DNA of 64,000 nt, taken from contig NZ_BNBD01000003.1 of NCBI RefSeq assembly GCF_014654785.1, positions 62,001 to 126,000 on the forward strand. Direction: 5' to 3'. Positions 9,453-19,061 of the stretch are shown piece after piece. Made by a program: the position numbers and the translations under genes. The notes below the pieces were generated by a model that saw nothing but the letters and a program-made list of their open reading frames with translations, was not told where the DNA came from and did not search any database. This stretch comes from Streptomyces mashuensis (lineage in GTDB: Bacteria > Actinomycetota > Actinomycetes > Streptomycetales > Streptomycetaceae). Position 1 is the stretch's first letter; each line of letters begins with the position of its first letter.

Positions 9453-10838
9453 TCAGCGCACGCCCACCGAGGCGAGCGCCCGGGCCTGGCGGAGCGTCGG
9501 ACGCACGGGGAAGTACAGGTAGCAGACGCCCCCGCTGCCGCTGCTCACCTTCCCCTGGGCGTTGTACCGCTTGGTCCGCAGCCAGACGTTCTCGAACTGG
9601 CGCCGCCGGTAGACCCGTTCGACCGCCGCGTCCGAGGGGCTCGCCGGGTCGTGCACCACCACGTCGCCGCCGTCCGTGAAGCCGGTGACGCACATGAGGT
9701 GCCCGGCCGTGCCGTAGCCGGCCCCCTCCAGTTCGGAGGCGAGGAAGGACTGCGAGGTGATGACGGGGATGCCGGCCCGCACCAGCCGCTCCGCGTCGTT
9801 CAGCGAGCGCAGCCGCGTGACCACGCCCTGGAGGTCGTGGTACGTGGCGGCGTACGCGGCGTTGAAGGGCCAGTTGCCGCAGCCCTGGTACTGGTGGTCG
9901 TACGTGTACCGGGCCGCGTGGCACACCTGCGGGTCGGCGTACGCGGGGTTCACCCAGGCCAGGTCCTCGGCGGTGGGCCTGCGGCCCCAGTACTCGACGG
10001 CCATCTGCGAGGAGGTCGGGCTGCACCACGCCTCTCCCCCGTTGTCGTACTCGGGGTACTGGCCCTTGTGGATCTCCTGCGAGTAGCGGGGCACCCGCAG
10101 CCGGTGGCCGGCGCCCTCCCCCGGCCGGGAGGCGGGCACCTCGAAGCGGTCGGGGATGTCGGAGGCCATCGCGCCCAGCCGCCACACGGTGGGCGTGAGC
10201 CCGCTGCCGGGCCGCCGGTACAGGGTGAGCCGCAGCTCGTACGCCGTGATGCGGAGCCCGCTCGCGCGGTCGTCGACGGCGAGGGTGTCGGTGGAGACGC
10301 TGCTCCTGCCGTCGCCCTGTCCGTCGACGGAGGTGCGCCGGATGTCGCCGGGCGCGTCGCCCGAGGTCCAGCGCCCCATCACGTACCAGGGGCTGGAGGC
10401 GCCGTCGCCGTACCGGACGCGCACCTCGGCCTGGAGCCAGGTGCCGGCGGGGGTGCGGGCGTTCCAGGAGACGACCACCTCCGTGGCGGGCGCGGGCAGG
10501 GTGTGGACGGGCGACCGCCAGGTGGCGTACTCCCACACGGCCGTGACGTGGGAGTGCGGGTCGGCGTACGTGTACGTGCCGATGGGCTCGCCGACGACCA
10601 GGCCGGGCCGGGCGCCGCCGACCACCCGGGTGCCGGCGCCCTTCCCGCCGGACCACTGCGGGAACGTGGTCCAGGCCCGGTGGTCGACGCTGCCGCCGCC
10701 GGCCGGCGCGCCGCCGCGGTTGCCTCGGCCGGGGGACGCCGCGGCGGGCGAGGCGGCGGAGACGAGGGGCGAGGCCGCCGCCGTGACGGCGAGGGCGGCG
10801 GTCAGCACGGTGCGGCGCGGTGTGGGTCTGCTGGACAT
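9453..10838 (-). CDS. Secreted C39-family peptidase
   Basis: The 461-residue protein has a signal peptide with twin Arg (MSSRPTPRRTVLTAALAVT, cleaved near PAAA), so export may use Tat or Sec. A beta-rich region occupies about residues 50-260. The papain-like domain follows: Cys in EAWCSPTSSQM, His in AGHLMCVTGF and Asp in VVHDPAS form the expected triad. Such proteins are secreted cysteine peptidases of Streptomyces of unknown target. ATG 10838 is chosen because the signal peptide starts there. Confidence 0.88.
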   Translation of the reverse strand: MSSRPTPRRTVLTAALAVTAAASPLVSAASPAAASPGRGNRGGAPAGGGSVDHRAWTTFPQWSGGKGAGTRVVGGARPGLVVGEPIGTYTYADPHSHVTAVWEYATWRSPVHTLPAPATEVVVSWNARTPAGTWLQAEVRVRYGDGASSPWYVMGRWTSGDAPGDIRRTSVDGQGDGRSSVSTDTLAVDDRASGLRITAYELRLTLYRRPGSGLTPTVWRLGAMASDIPDRFEVPASRPGEGAGHRLRVPRYSQEIHKGQYPEYDNGGEAWCSPTSSQMAVEYWGRRPTAEDLAWVNPAYADPQVCHAARYTYDHQYQGCGNWPFNAAYAATYHDLQGVVTRLRSLNDAERLVRAGIPVITSQSFLASELEGAGYGTAGHLMCVTGFTDGGDVVVHDPASPSDAAVERVYRRRQFENVWLRTKRYNAQGKVSSGSGGVCYLYFPVRPTLRQARALASVGVR

Positions 10839-11040
10839 GACGGGGATCCCCCAGTCGTGGTGGACGGTGCGTGGGGTACGGCCCGGCGGGGACCGGGCCG
10901 GCGGGACCACTCTCGCGGCTGCGGACGGCCCACGGCCAGTGATGCCCGCGCGGCGCGCCCGCGATACCGCCGGGAGCACCTTCCAGGGGCACGTACGGCC
11001 CGGCGCGCCCGGCCGCCGGCGGTCTGCCTAGGGTGGTCCG

Positions 11041-11700
11041 GTGACCGACCCCTCGACCGACCCCTCGACCGACCCCCCGCACGACACCCCCTCCCCCGGC
11101 GGCCCCTCCCCCGGCCCGTCCGGGCTCGGCGGCCTGGCGCGGCGGCTGCGGGCACTGCCGCCGTCGCTGGGCCCGGTGCGGCTGGTGGCCGTGGACGGGC
11201 ACGCCGGCTCGGGCAAGAGCACGTTCGCCGGACGGCTGGCCGCCGCGCTGGGCGGCGCGCCGGTGCTGCACCTGGACGACCTGGCCACCCACGAGGAGCT
11301 GTTCGCCTGGACGGACCGGCTGCGCACGTGGGTGCTGGAGCCGCTCGCGCAGGGGACGACCGCCCGCTACCGCGTCTACGACTGGGTGGCGCGGGCGTTC
11401 GCGACGACGGAGACCGCGCTGCCGCCGGCGCCGGTGGTGATCGTGGAGGGCGTGGGTGCCGGCCGCCGGGAGCTGCGGCCGCATCTGGCGTGCCTGCTGT
11501 GGATGGAGGTGACGCCGGAGGACTCCTGGGACAGGGGTCAACTCCGCGACGGCCCGGGCCTGGCGGATTTCTGGGACGGCTGGAAGCGTGCGGAGCGCGC
11601 CCACTTCGCCGCTAACCCCTCCCGTCCGTTCGCGGAACTCCTGGTACGGCAGTGCCCCGAGGGGTACGAGTTGCTTCCGGGGCCCGGGAAGAAGGGCTGA
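11041..11700 (+). CDS. Uridine-kinase-like P-loop protein
   Basis: The 219-residue protein has a short Pro/Asp/Ser-rich N-terminus, then VAVDGHAGSGKSTFAGRLA (Walker A) and HLDDL, IVEGVGAG and LWMEVTPED, the pattern of uridine-kinase/AAA-type small-molecule kinases. It probably phosphorylates a small cytoplasmic substrate, not identified. GTG 11041 is used because the direct repeat TDPSTDPSTDP follows at once and no longer frame looks coding. The peptidase gene is divergent, 202 bases away. Confidence 0.82.
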   Translation: MTDPSTDPSTDPPHDTPSPGGPSPGPSGLGGLARRLRALPPSLGPVRLVAVDGHAGSGKSTFAGRLAAALGGAPVLHLDDLATHEELFAWTDRLRTWVLEPLAQGTTARYRVYDWVARAFATTETALPPAPVVIVEGVGAGRRELRPHLACLLWMEVTPEDSWDRGQLRDGPGLADFWDGWKRAERAHFAANPSRPFAELLVRQCPEGYELLPGPGKKG

Positions 11701-11789
11701 CCGGCCCCTGGCACTCACCCTGCGTGAACGCCGCGCCGGCGACGGCCCGGGCGGCGGGGTACGTTCCCCGCCGAGTGCCCCAACTCGGC

Positions 11790-11819
11790 TTGACCGATGG
11801 GCGGTACAGGACTTACGTT
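11790..11819 (+). promoter_or_regulatory. Sigma70-like promoter for a candidate small RNA
   Basis: TTGACC (11790-11795), an 18-base spacer and TACGTT (11814-11819) match the vegetative consensus of Streptomyces fairly well. Transcription would start near 11826, just before two hairpins. Confidence 0.4.
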
Positions 11820-11825
11820 CTCAAT

Positions 11826-11895
11826 GCGCGGCCGGAGAAGGCCGCTTGCAGTCGCGAAGCCCCCGGTTGTTCCCCCGTGATCGGGGGCTTCGTAC
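11826..11895 (+). ncRNA. Candidate small RNA with two hairpins
   Basis: A perfect hairpin GCGGCC/GGCCGC (11828-11845) is followed by CGAAGCCCCCG (11855-11865) pairing with CGGGGGCTTCG (11882-11892). The loop of the second hairpin holds another CCCCCG that could pair with the same G-tract, giving two exclusive structures. With the promoter-like sequence upstream this looks like a transcript of about 70 bases. It could also be only the terminator of the kinase gene. I could not match it to a known RNA family. Confidence 0.4.
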
Positions 11896-12250
11896 TGCCC
11901 GCCCCGGACCCCTTCGGGCGCTTTGTCCCCCGGCCGGACGGAGCGCGCGCCGAGCCGTCGTCACCCACCGTCACCGCTCTCCGGATCGCTTTCCGTTCCG
12001 CCCCCGGCGCACGTCACGGCCGCGCTCTGCGCCCCCGCACCCTTCGGCCGACACCGATGACGCCGGTACGATGCGAGACGGTGCACCGTCGGCGCGGGAG
12101 GGCCCACCCCGCGGCAGGCGCGCCGGTACGGCACCACCGCACTGGTTCACTGCTCAACTCCCGTCCACAGCACATCAGTTCGTAAAGGGAGCGGCCGACG
12201 CGCCGCCCGGCGGCACGGCACGCTACGGGGGCAGGTTTGTGGGGGACGTG

Positions 12251-14197
12251 ATGGATCTCGGCATGCAGGGCCCACCCGCCCCGGCCGATCTCGCCTGGCT
12301 GCGCGCCGTCGACGCCTACACCATGGGCGCGTACACCGAGGCCGAGAAGGAGTTCCGCGCCGCCGTCCGGGCCGACCCCGGCATGGCCGACGCCTGGCTC
12401 GGCCTGCACGCGCTGCGCGCCGAGACCACCACCGCGCTGCTGCGCATGTACCGGCACCGCGACCGCTTCGGCGAGCAGCGCGCCCGCCACCGGCGCCCCC
12501 TCAACTCCTGGTACTGGCTGGGCTGGTGGGTCCAGCCGGTCCTGGAGACCGGGCGCGACCTGCTGCTCGCCCACGCCTCCCACTGGCTGGACGGCCGGCA
12601 CGTCCCCGAGCTCGACCGCGCCCTCGCCGGCTGCCCGCCGGCCGAGACCGACCCCCAGGTCCGCTTCCTGCACGCCTGCCGCGCCTACCTGGTCAAGGAC
12701 TGGGAGCTGCTGGTCCGGCACACCGACCCGCTCCTGGACGACCCCCTGCTGGGCATCGAGGCGGGCCTGTTCGGCGGCATGGCCCGGGTCCGCCTGGAGA
12801 TGTACGGGCAGGCCGAACCACTGCTGGCCACCGCGCTGATGCGGTGCCGCAGCGAGCAGCCGCAGCGCAAGGAGCTGCGCTACTGGCTGGCCCGCGCGCA
12901 CGAGGGCACCGGGCGCAGCGCCGCCGCCCTGCCGCTGTACCGCGCGGTGCACCGGGTCGACCCCACGTTCATGGACACCTCGGCGCGGCTGACCGCCATC
13001 GCCGACGGCGACGTGCTGGGCGAGGAGCCGCCCGACCTGGCGTCCGTGCCGCTGGGCGGCGCGGCCGCCCCCGAGCCGCCGGCCGCGCCGCCGCCCGCCC
13101 CGGCCTCCTCCGCCGCCCCCGACCCGGAGCCGGACGGCGGCCGGGCCGGCAGCGAGTCCCTCGACGTCCTCACCGGCACCGAGCCCGAGGCGGCGGGCAG
13201 CTCGCCCGTGGAGGCGGACGGGGTGCGGGAGAAGCACCGGGTGCCGGCGCAGGGCGGCCCGCCGCCGCTGCCCGGCCGCTCCGACCCCGTCCTGCTGGCC
13301 GAGGCACTGGCGGAGCTGGAGCGCATGGTGGGCCTGGAGCCCGTGAAGCGGCAGGTCCGGGCGCTGTCGGCACAGCTGCACATGGCCCGGCTGCGCGCCG
13401 GCCAGGGGCTGCCCGTCCAGCCCCCCAAGCGCCACTTCGTCTTCTCCGGCCCCTCCGGCACCGGCAAGACCACCGTGGCCCGCATCCTGGGCCGGGTGTT
13501 CTACGCCCTGGGCCTGCTCGGCGGCGACCACCTGGTGGAGGCCCAGCGGGCCGACCTGGTGGGCGAGTTCCTCGGCCAGACGGCCGTCAAGGCGAACGAG
13601 CTGATCGACTCGGCGCTGGGCGGCGTGCTCTTCGTCGACGAGGCGTACTCGCTCTCCAACTCCGGCTACAGCAAGGGCGACGCGTACGGCGACGAGGCGC
13701 TCCAGGTGCTCCTCAAGCGCGCCGAGGACAACCGCGACCGGCTCGTGGTCATTCTCGCCGGCTACCCCGAGGGCATGGACCGGCTGCTGGCCGCCAACCC
13801 CGGCCTGCACTCGCGCTTCACGACGCGGGTCGACTTCCCCAGCTACCGGCCCGCCGAGCTGACCAGCATCGGCGAGGTGCTGGCGGCGGAGAACGGGGAC
13901 GTGTGGGACGAGGAGGCGCTGGAGGAGCTGCGCAGCATCAGCGACCACGTGGTGGAGCAGGGCTGGATCGACGAGCTGGGCAACGGGCGGTTCCTGCGGA
14001 CGCTGTACGAGAAGAGTTGTGCGTACCGGGACCTGCGGTTGTCGCAGTACGCGGCGGTGCCGACGCGGGAGGACCTGGCCACGTTGCGGCTGCCGGACCT
14101 CATGCAGGCGTACGGCGAGGTCCTCTCCGGCCCGGGCTGGACGACGCCGCGCCGCCCCCAGGGCGAGACGCGGGACCCGCAGGACCCGGCGCCGTAG
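12251..14197 (+). CDS. EccA/CbxX-like AAA+ ATPase with N-terminal TPR region
   Basis: The 648-residue protein has a TPR-like helical N-terminal half (YTEAEKEFRAAVRADPGMADAW and similar, residues about 10-260), a Pro/Ala-rich linker (about 270-350) and a C-terminal AAA+ module with FSGPSGTGKTTVAR (Walker A) and GVLFVDEAYSL (Walker B). This layout is that of EccA of type VII secretion and related CbxX/CfxQ ATPases. No other ESX gene lies nearby, so a role in secretion is uncertain. ATG 12251 follows GGGGGAC. Confidence 0.92.
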   Translation: MDLGMQGPPAPADLAWLRAVDAYTMGAYTEAEKEFRAAVRADPGMADAWLGLHALRAETTTALLRMYRHRDRFGEQRARHRRPLNSWYWLGWWVQPVLETGRDLLLAHASHWLDGRHVPELDRALAGCPPAETDPQVRFLHACRAYLVKDWELLVRHTDPLLDDPLLGIEAGLFGGMARVRLEMYGQAEPLLATALMRCRSEQPQRKELRYWLARAHEGTGRSAAALPLYRAVHRVDPTFMDTSARLTAIADGDVLGEEPPDLASVPLGGAAAPEPPAAPPPAPASSAAPDPEPDGGRAGSESLDVLTGTEPEAAGSSPVEADGVREKHRVPAQGGPPPLPGRSDPVLLAEALAELERMVGLEPVKRQVRALSAQLHMARLRAGQGLPVQPPKRHFVFSGPSGTGKTTVARILGRVFYALGLLGGDHLVEAQRADLVGEFLGQTAVKANELIDSALGGVLFVDEAYSLSNSGYSKGDAYGDEALQVLLKRAEDNRDRLVVILAGYPEGMDRLLAANPGLHSRFTTRVDFPSYRPAELTSIGEVLAAENGDVWDEEALEELRSISDHVVEQGWIDELGNGRFLRTLYEKSCAYRDLRLSQYAAVPTREDLATLRLPDLMQAYGEVLSGPGWTTPRRPQGETRDPQDPAP

Positions 14198-14244
14198 GAG
14201 AGGCCGCACGAAGGAGGGGCCCGGTGTCCGGGCCCCTCCGCGGT

Positions 14245-15315
14245 TCAGCTCGCGACCGTCTCCCGCTCGCGCGGGACCGGGACCACCCGGTGGGACGGGT
14301 CGCGCACCTCGCCGACCAGCATCTCCAGGACGTCCTCCAGGGCCACGAGGCCCAGGACGCGGCCCGAGCGGTCGGCGACGGCCGCCAGGTGGGCGGCGGC
14401 GCGGCGCATCACCGTCAGCGCGTCGTCCAGCGGCAGCTCGGCCCGGACGGTCTGGACGCGGCGCCACACCCGCTGCGGCACCGCACGGTCCCGCTCCTCC
14501 AGGTCCAGGACGTCCTTGACGTGCAGGTAGCCCATGAACGCACCGGTGCCCGGGGCGCATATGGGGAAGCGGGAGTAGCCGGTGCGCACGGTGAGCTCCT
14601 CGACCTGCCGGGGCGTCACCGACGGGTCGACGGTCACCAGCGTCGCCGGGTCGAGCAGGACCTCCGTGACCGGGCGGCTGCCCAGGCCCAGCGCGTCCTC
14701 CAGCCGCTCCTGCTCCTCCGGCTCCAGGAGGCCCGCCTGGCGGGAGTCCTCGACCAGGCGGTTGAGCTGCTCGCTGGTGAAGACGGACTCCACCTCGTCC
14801 TTGGGCTCGACGTGGAAGAGCCGCAGCACGCCCGCGGCGCAGGCGCCCAGCAGCCGGGTGACCGGCCGGCACAGCCGGGCGAAGGTCACCAGGCCGGGGC
14901 CCAGCCACAGCGCGGCCCGGTCGGGCGCCGACATGGCCAGGTTCTTGGGCACCATCTCGCCGATGACCAGGTGCAGGAAGACCACGAGGGCCAGCGCGAC
15001 GACGTAGCCCAGCGGGTGCACGAGCCCCTCGGGCAGCCGTACGGCGTGGAAGACGGGCTCCAGGAGCGCGGCCACGGTGGGCTCGGCGACGGCGCCCAGG
15101 GTCAGCGAGCAGACGGTGATGCCGAACTGGGCCGCCGCCATCATCTGCGGCAGGTTCTCCAGTCCGGTCAGGACGGTACGGGCGCGCGCCGAGCCCTCGG
15201 CCGCCCGGGGCTCGATCTGGCTGCGGCGTACGGAGACGAGCGCGAACTCGGCGCCCACGAAGAAGCCGTTGGCCAGCACCAGCAGCACGGCGAACAGCAG
15301 CTGCACCAGGCTCAT
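14245..15315 (-). CDS. CNNM-domain membrane protein with CBS pair (hemolysin C/CorC family)
   Basis: The 356-residue protein starts with the CNNM/DUF21 membrane domain (MSLVQLLFAVLLVLANGFFVGAEFALVS, then two more hydrophobic segments including ALALVVFLHLVIGEMVPKN), followed by two CBS motifs (about 210-345, ending LVALEDVLEMLVGEVRD). Family members are linked to Mg/Co transport or efflux. It lacks the C-terminal CorC_HlyC domain that its upstream partner has. Its ATG overlaps the partner's stop (ATGA), so the two are co-translated and may form a heteromeric complex. Confidence 0.93.
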   Translation of the reverse strand: MSLVQLLFAVLLVLANGFFVGAEFALVSVRRSQIEPRAAEGSARARTVLTGLENLPQMMAAAQFGITVCSLTLGAVAEPTVAALLEPVFHAVRLPEGLVHPLGYVVALALVVFLHLVIGEMVPKNLAMSAPDRAALWLGPGLVTFARLCRPVTRLLGACAAGVLRLFHVEPKDEVESVFTSEQLNRLVEDSRQAGLLEPEEQERLEDALGLGSRPVTEVLLDPATLVTVDPSVTPRQVEELTVRTGYSRFPICAPGTGAFMGYLHVKDVLDLEERDRAVPQRVWRRVQTVRAELPLDDALTVMRRAAAHLAAVADRSGRVLGLVALEDVLEMLVGEVRDPSHRVVPVPRERETVAS

Positions 15316-16658
15316 CGGGCCTCCACCGCCCCCACCGGGACGGCGGCGGTCCGGACGATGCGGACCCGCTCGGCGCGGTGGTGCCCCACCTGGCGCACCG
15401 AGAGCCGCCAGCCGGGCAGCTCCGCGGCGTCGCCGGCGGCGGGGATGCGGCCCAGCAGGTCGGCGACGAGGCCGGCCACGGTCTCGTAGGGCCCGTCGGG
15501 CACCTCCAGGCCGATGCGGCGCAGCGCGTCGACGCGGCAGCCGCCGTCGGCCTCCCACGCCGGCCGGCCGTCCTCCGGTGCCACCGGGGCGAGCTCGGGG
15601 CGGGCGGCGTCGGCGTCGTCGTGCTCGTCGCGGACCTCGCCGACGAGTTCCTCGACGATGTCCTCCAGGGTGACGACCCCGGCCGTGCCGCCGTACTCGT
15701 CGACGACGACGGCCATCGGCTGCTCGCTGCGCAGCCGCTCCAGGAGCGGGCGCACGGGCAGGCTGCCCGGGACGAGCAGCGGGGCGACCGCGATGCGGCC
15801 GACGGGGGTGCGCAGCCGGTCGGCGACGGGCACGGCCAGTGCGTCCTTGAGGTGGACCATGCCGATGACCTCGTCCAGGCGCTCCCGGTAGACGGGGAAG
15901 CGGGAGAGGCCGGTGGCGCGGGTGAGGTTGAGGACGTCCTCGGCGGTGGCCGTGGACTGCAGGGCGCTGACCTTGACCCGGGGGGTCATCACGTGCTGGG
16001 CGGTCAGGTCGCCGAGGGAGAGGGTGCGGACGAAGAGGTCGGCCGTGTCGGGTTCCAGGGCGCCGGCCCGGGCGGAGTGCCGGGCGAGGGACACCAGTTC
16101 GCCGGGGGTGCGGGCGGAGGCCAGCTCCTCGGCCGGCTCCACGCCCAGGGCGCGGACGAGCCGGTTGGCGACGGTGTTGAGCAGCGTGATCACGGGCCGG
16201 AAGAAGTGGGCGAACCGGCTCTGCGCGCCGGCCACGAACCGGGCCACCTGGAGCGGCCGGGAGACCGCCCAGTTCTTCGGCACGAGCTCGCCGACGACCA
16301 TCTGGACGGCCGAGGCCAGCAGCATGCCGGTGATCACGGCGACGCCGGGGGCAGCACCGGCGGGCAGCCCGGCGAAGGTCAGCGGCCCGGTCAGCAGCCG
16401 GCCCAGGGCGGGCTCGGCGAGCATGCCGACCACCAAGGAGGTGATGGTGATGCCCAGTTGGGTGCCGGAGAGCTGGAACGACAGCTCACGCAGGGAGGCG
16501 ACGACGGTGCGGGCCCGGCGGTCGCCCTCGGCGGCGGCCCGCTCGGCGTCCGGCTTGTCGACGGTCACCAGGCCGAACTCGGCGGCGACGAAGAAGCCGT
16601 TCGCCAGGATGAGGAGGAAGGCTGCCGCGAGCAGCAGCAGGGACACGGTGATGGTCAT
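15312..16658 (-). CDS. CNNM-CBS-CorC_HlyC membrane protein
   Basis: The 448-residue protein has the CNNM membrane domain with LLILANGFFVAAEFGLV and VQMVVGELVPKNWA, a CBS pair (VMTPRVKVSALQ, then VVVDEYGGTAGVVTLEDIVEELVGEV) and a C-terminal CorC_HlyC domain (VPDGPYETVAGLVADLLGRIP). These proteins are proposed divalent-cation transporters or their regulators. ATG 16658 is the family start; a GTG five codons upstream is possible. It is the first gene of a two-gene operon with the shorter paralogue. Confidence 0.93.
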   Translation of the reverse strand: MTITVSLLLLAAAFLLILANGFFVAAEFGLVTVDKPDAERAAAEGDRRARTVVASLRELSFQLSGTQLGITITSLVVGMLAEPALGRLLTGPLTFAGLPAGAAPGVAVITGMLLASAVQMVVGELVPKNWAVSRPLQVARFVAGAQSRFAHFFRPVITLLNTVANRLVRALGVEPAEELASARTPGELVSLARHSARAGALEPDTADLFVRTLSLGDLTAQHVMTPRVKVSALQSTATAEDVLNLTRATGLSRFPVYRERLDEVIGMVHLKDALAVPVADRLRTPVGRIAVAPLLVPGSLPVRPLLERLRSEQPMAVVVDEYGGTAGVVTLEDIVEELVGEVRDEHDDADAARPELAPVAPEDGRPAWEADGGCRVDALRRIGLEVPDGPYETVAGLVADLLGRIPAAGDAAELPGWRLSVRQVGHHRAERVRIVRTAAVPVGAVEAR

Positions 16659-16812
16659 GACGCCGCCTCGCACACGGGGGCGGCGCAGGTACTACAGGAC
16701 GGTCCGTCCATTGCCGGAGTACGTCACTCCTCGGTTCGCAGGTGCCCCTGGGGGGGCCGGGCACGGGTGTGTCCGTGGCACCAGGGTAATCAAGGAACCG
16801 TGAAGACCGCCG

Positions 16813-17277
16813 TCAGGTGGCCGACCGCCCGGTGCCGTGCGCGTCGACCAGGGCCCGCAGGGCGCGGGCGTCGGCGATGGCGCGCTGCTTGGCGATGCCG
16901 GTCTGGATGCCCATGGCGGCCAGCGTGGTGCCGTCCGAGAGGTCGAGGTACACCCAGGCGTCGCCGGCCCGCAGGTTGACCCGGACGATCTGGGCCCAGG
17001 CCAGGCGGCGCTTGGTCGTCAGGTTCACCACCGTCACCCCGTCCGGGGCGGCGACCACCTTGGGGCGGCTGAGCAGGGCGAGGACGCCCAGGCCCAGCAG
17101 CCCGGTGCTGATGAAGCTGATCCGGTCCCCCGTGGTGAACGACTCCAGCAGCAGCGACAGGGCGGTGAGCACGACCAGCAGTACGGTGCCGATGGTCAGC
17201 AGCACCACGCGGGTGCCGGTCGGCCGGAAGGTGACGGGCAGCTCGGGCAGGCCGGTCGCCGGCACGGGGGCGGACAC
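16813..17277 (-). CDS. PH-domain membrane protein
   Basis: The 154-residue product has two hydrophobic segments (VVLLTIGTVLLVVLTALSLLL and ISTGLLGLGVLALLS) followed by a bacterial PH-like domain (VVAAPDGVTVVNLTTKRRLAWAQIVRVNL). GTG 17277 is the start. It lies 38 bases after hisG in the same direction, a conserved pairing in Streptomyces. No function is known to me. Confidence 0.87.
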   Translation of the reverse strand: MSAPVPATGLPELPVTFRPTGTRVVLLTIGTVLLVVLTALSLLLESFTTGDRISFISTGLLGLGVLALLSRPKVVAAPDGVTVVNLTTKRRLAWAQIVRVNLRAGDAWVYLDLSDGTTLAAMGIQTGIAKQRAIADARALRALVDAHGTGRSAT

Positions 17278-17315
17278 GTGCGTCTCTCCAGGTGGTTCGG
17301 GCGGCGGGGCGCCGG

Positions 17316-18164
17316 TCAGAGGCGGCAGGCGTGGATGCCGGTGGTGAGGATGGCGCGGGCGCCGAGGTCGTACAGCTCGTCCATGATGCGCTGGGCGTCC
17401 TGCGCCGGCACCATGGAGCGGACCGCGACCCAGCCCTCGTGGTGCAGCGGGGAGACGGTGGGCGACTCCAGGCCGGGGGTGAGGGCGACGGCGCGCTCCA
17501 CGTGCTCGACCCGGATGTCGTAGTCCATCATCACGTACCGGCGGGCCACCAGGACGCCCTGCATACGGCGGAGGAACTGCCGCACCTTGGGGTCGTCGGC
17601 GGGGGCGCCCTCGCGGCGGATGACGACGGCCTCGGAGCGCAGGATCGGCTCGCCGAAGATCTCCAGGCCGGCGTTGCGCAGGGTGGTGCCGGTCTCGACG
17701 ACGTCGGCGATGACCTCGGCGACGCCCAGCTGGATGGCGGTCTCCACCGCGCCGTCGAGGCGGACGACGGAGGCGTCCACGCCGTTGTCGGCGAGGTGCT
17801 GGGTGACCAGGCCGGCGAAGGAGGTGGCGATGGTCATGCCGGTGAGGTCGCCGACGTCCTTGGCGGTGCCGGGCCGGGCGGCGTAGCGGAAGGTGGAGCC
17901 GGCGAACCCCAGCTGCATGATCTCCTCGGCCTCGGAGCCGGAGTCGAGCAGCAGGTCGCGGCCGGTGATGCCGATGTCGAGCCGGCCGGAGCCCACGTAG
18001 ACGGCGATGTCGCGGGGGCGGAGGAAGAAGAACTCCACCTCGTTCTCGGCGTCCACCAGGACCAGTTCCCTGCGGTCCTTGCGCTGGCGGTAGCCGGCCT
18101 CATGGAGCATCGCCGACGCAGGCTCGGAGAGAGAACCCTTGTTGGGAACGGCGATGCGCAGCAT
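17316..18164 (-). CDS. hisG: ATP phosphoribosyltransferase, long form
   Basis: The 282-residue enzyme catalyses the first step of histidine synthesis, joining ATP and PRPP. MLRIAVPNKGSL, the GRLDIGITGRDLL region and ADVVETGTTLRNAGL (PRPP-binding) are present, and the C-terminal HisG_C domain that binds histidine for feedback inhibition is complete. It follows hisE by 63 bases. The other his genes are not in this window. Confidence 0.97.
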   Translation of the reverse strand: MLRIAVPNKGSLSEPASAMLHEAGYRQRKDRRELVLVDAENEVEFFFLRPRDIAVYVGSGRLDIGITGRDLLLDSGSEAEEIMQLGFAGSTFRYAARPGTAKDVGDLTGMTIATSFAGLVTQHLADNGVDASVVRLDGAVETAIQLGVAEVIADVVETGTTLRNAGLEIFGEPILRSEAVVIRREGAPADDPKVRQFLRRMQGVLVARRYVMMDYDIRVEHVERAVALTPGLESPTVSPLHHEGWVAVRSMVPAQDAQRIMDELYDLGARAILTTGIHACRL

Positions 18165-18227
18165 GAGGCGGTGTCCTTCGTGCGGTATGTACGGTTTTTA
18201 GGGGATTGAACTGACGGAGGCGTTCCG

Positions 18228-18497
18228 TCAGAGATGAGCGTATACGTCGTCGAGGGAGATCCCCCGGGCCACCATCATCACCTGAAGGTGGTACAGCAGC
18301 TGGGAGATCTCCTCGGCGGTGGCCTCGGCGCCCTCGTACTCGGCGGCCATCCAGACCTCCGCCGCCTCCTCGACGACCTTCTTGCCGATGGCATGGACGC
18401 CCTTGCCCACCAGCTCGGCCGTACGGGAGGTGGCGGGGTCGCCGGTTGCCTTCTGCTGGAGCTCGGCGAAGAGCTCCTCGAACGTCTTCCTGTCCAT
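18228..18497 (-). CDS. hisE: Phosphoribosyl-ATP pyrophosphatase
   Basis: The 89-residue protein has the all-alpha MazG-like fold with [16 protein letters not shown], whose Glu residues bind Mg. It hydrolyses PR-ATP to PR-AMP, the second histidine step, and acts just after HisG, encoded next door. It sits 32 bases downstream of ribH, so rib and his genes may share a transcript. Confidence 0.96.
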   Translation of the reverse strand: MDRKTFEELFAELQQKATGDPATSRTAELVGKGVHAIGKKVVEEAAEVWMAAEYEGAEATAEEISQLLYHLQVMMVARGISLDDVYAHL

Positions 18498-18529
18498 GGT
18501 GGTCCTACCCTACGGGGTCGGACCGCCCG

Positions 18530-19015
18530 TCACTGCCCGGGATGGGTCACCGAACGGAGGAGGACGGCCGTGGAGACGGCTGCGGTGACGGCCTCGTGGC
18601 CCTTGTCCTCGGCCGAGCCCTCCAGGCCGGCGCGGTCCAGGGCCTGCTCCTCGGTGTCGCAGGTGAGCACGCCGAAGCCGACCGGCACGCCCGTGTCGAC
18701 GGAGACCTGGGTGAGGCCCTGGGTGACGCCCTGGCAGACGTAGTCGAAGTGCGGGGTGCCGCCGCGGATGACGACGCCCAGGGCGACGACCGCGTGGTAG
18801 CCGCGGCCGGCCAGCACCCGGGCGGCGACCGGCAGCTCCCAGCTGCCGGGGACGCGCAGCAGGGTGGGCTCGTCGATGCCCAGCTCGTGCAGGGCGCGCA
18901 GGGCGCCGTCGACGAGGCCGTCCATGACCTTCTCGTGCCACTGGGCGGCGATCACGGCCACCCGCAGGTCCTGGCAGTTCTTCACACTCAGCTGGGGCGC
19001 GCCCTTGCCGCTCAC
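18530..19015 (-). CDS. ribH: 6,7-dimethyl-8-ribityllumazine synthase
   Basis: The 161-residue protein shows the lumazine synthase signatures [26 protein letters not shown] and [16 protein letters not shown]. It condenses the pyrimidine from the RibD branch with dihydroxybutanone phosphate from RibBA and forms icosahedral or pentameric shells. It lies 46 bases after ribBA. Confidence 0.97.
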   Translation of the reverse strand: MSGKGAPQLSVKNCQDLRVAVIAAQWHEKVMDGLVDGALRALHELGIDEPTLLRVPGSWELPVAARVLAGRGYHAVVALGVVIRGGTPHFDYVCQGVTQGLTQVSVDTGVPVGFGVLTCDTEEQALDRAGLEGSAEDKGHEAVTAAVSTAVLLRSVTHPGQ

Positions 19016-19061
19016 GTCGTCGTCTCCTCGGTGGTTTCCGTAGCTCTGGTGCTCACTGGTG

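Larger units (their letters stand above)
11701..12250. other. 550-bp gap without a protein gene, holding a candidate small RNA
   Basis: No frame here has convincing coding character. The left third carries a promoter-like sequence and two hairpins (separate entries). The rest, about 11,900-12,250, is the leader of the AAA+ ATPase gene, whose start has GGGGGAC just upstream. Confidence 0.5.

Noticed and set aside
6979..9522. Long plus-strand frame opposite the c-di-GMP gene
   Set aside because: Mirror of the GGDEF-EAL gene with Gly/Val/Gln-rich nonsense sequence.
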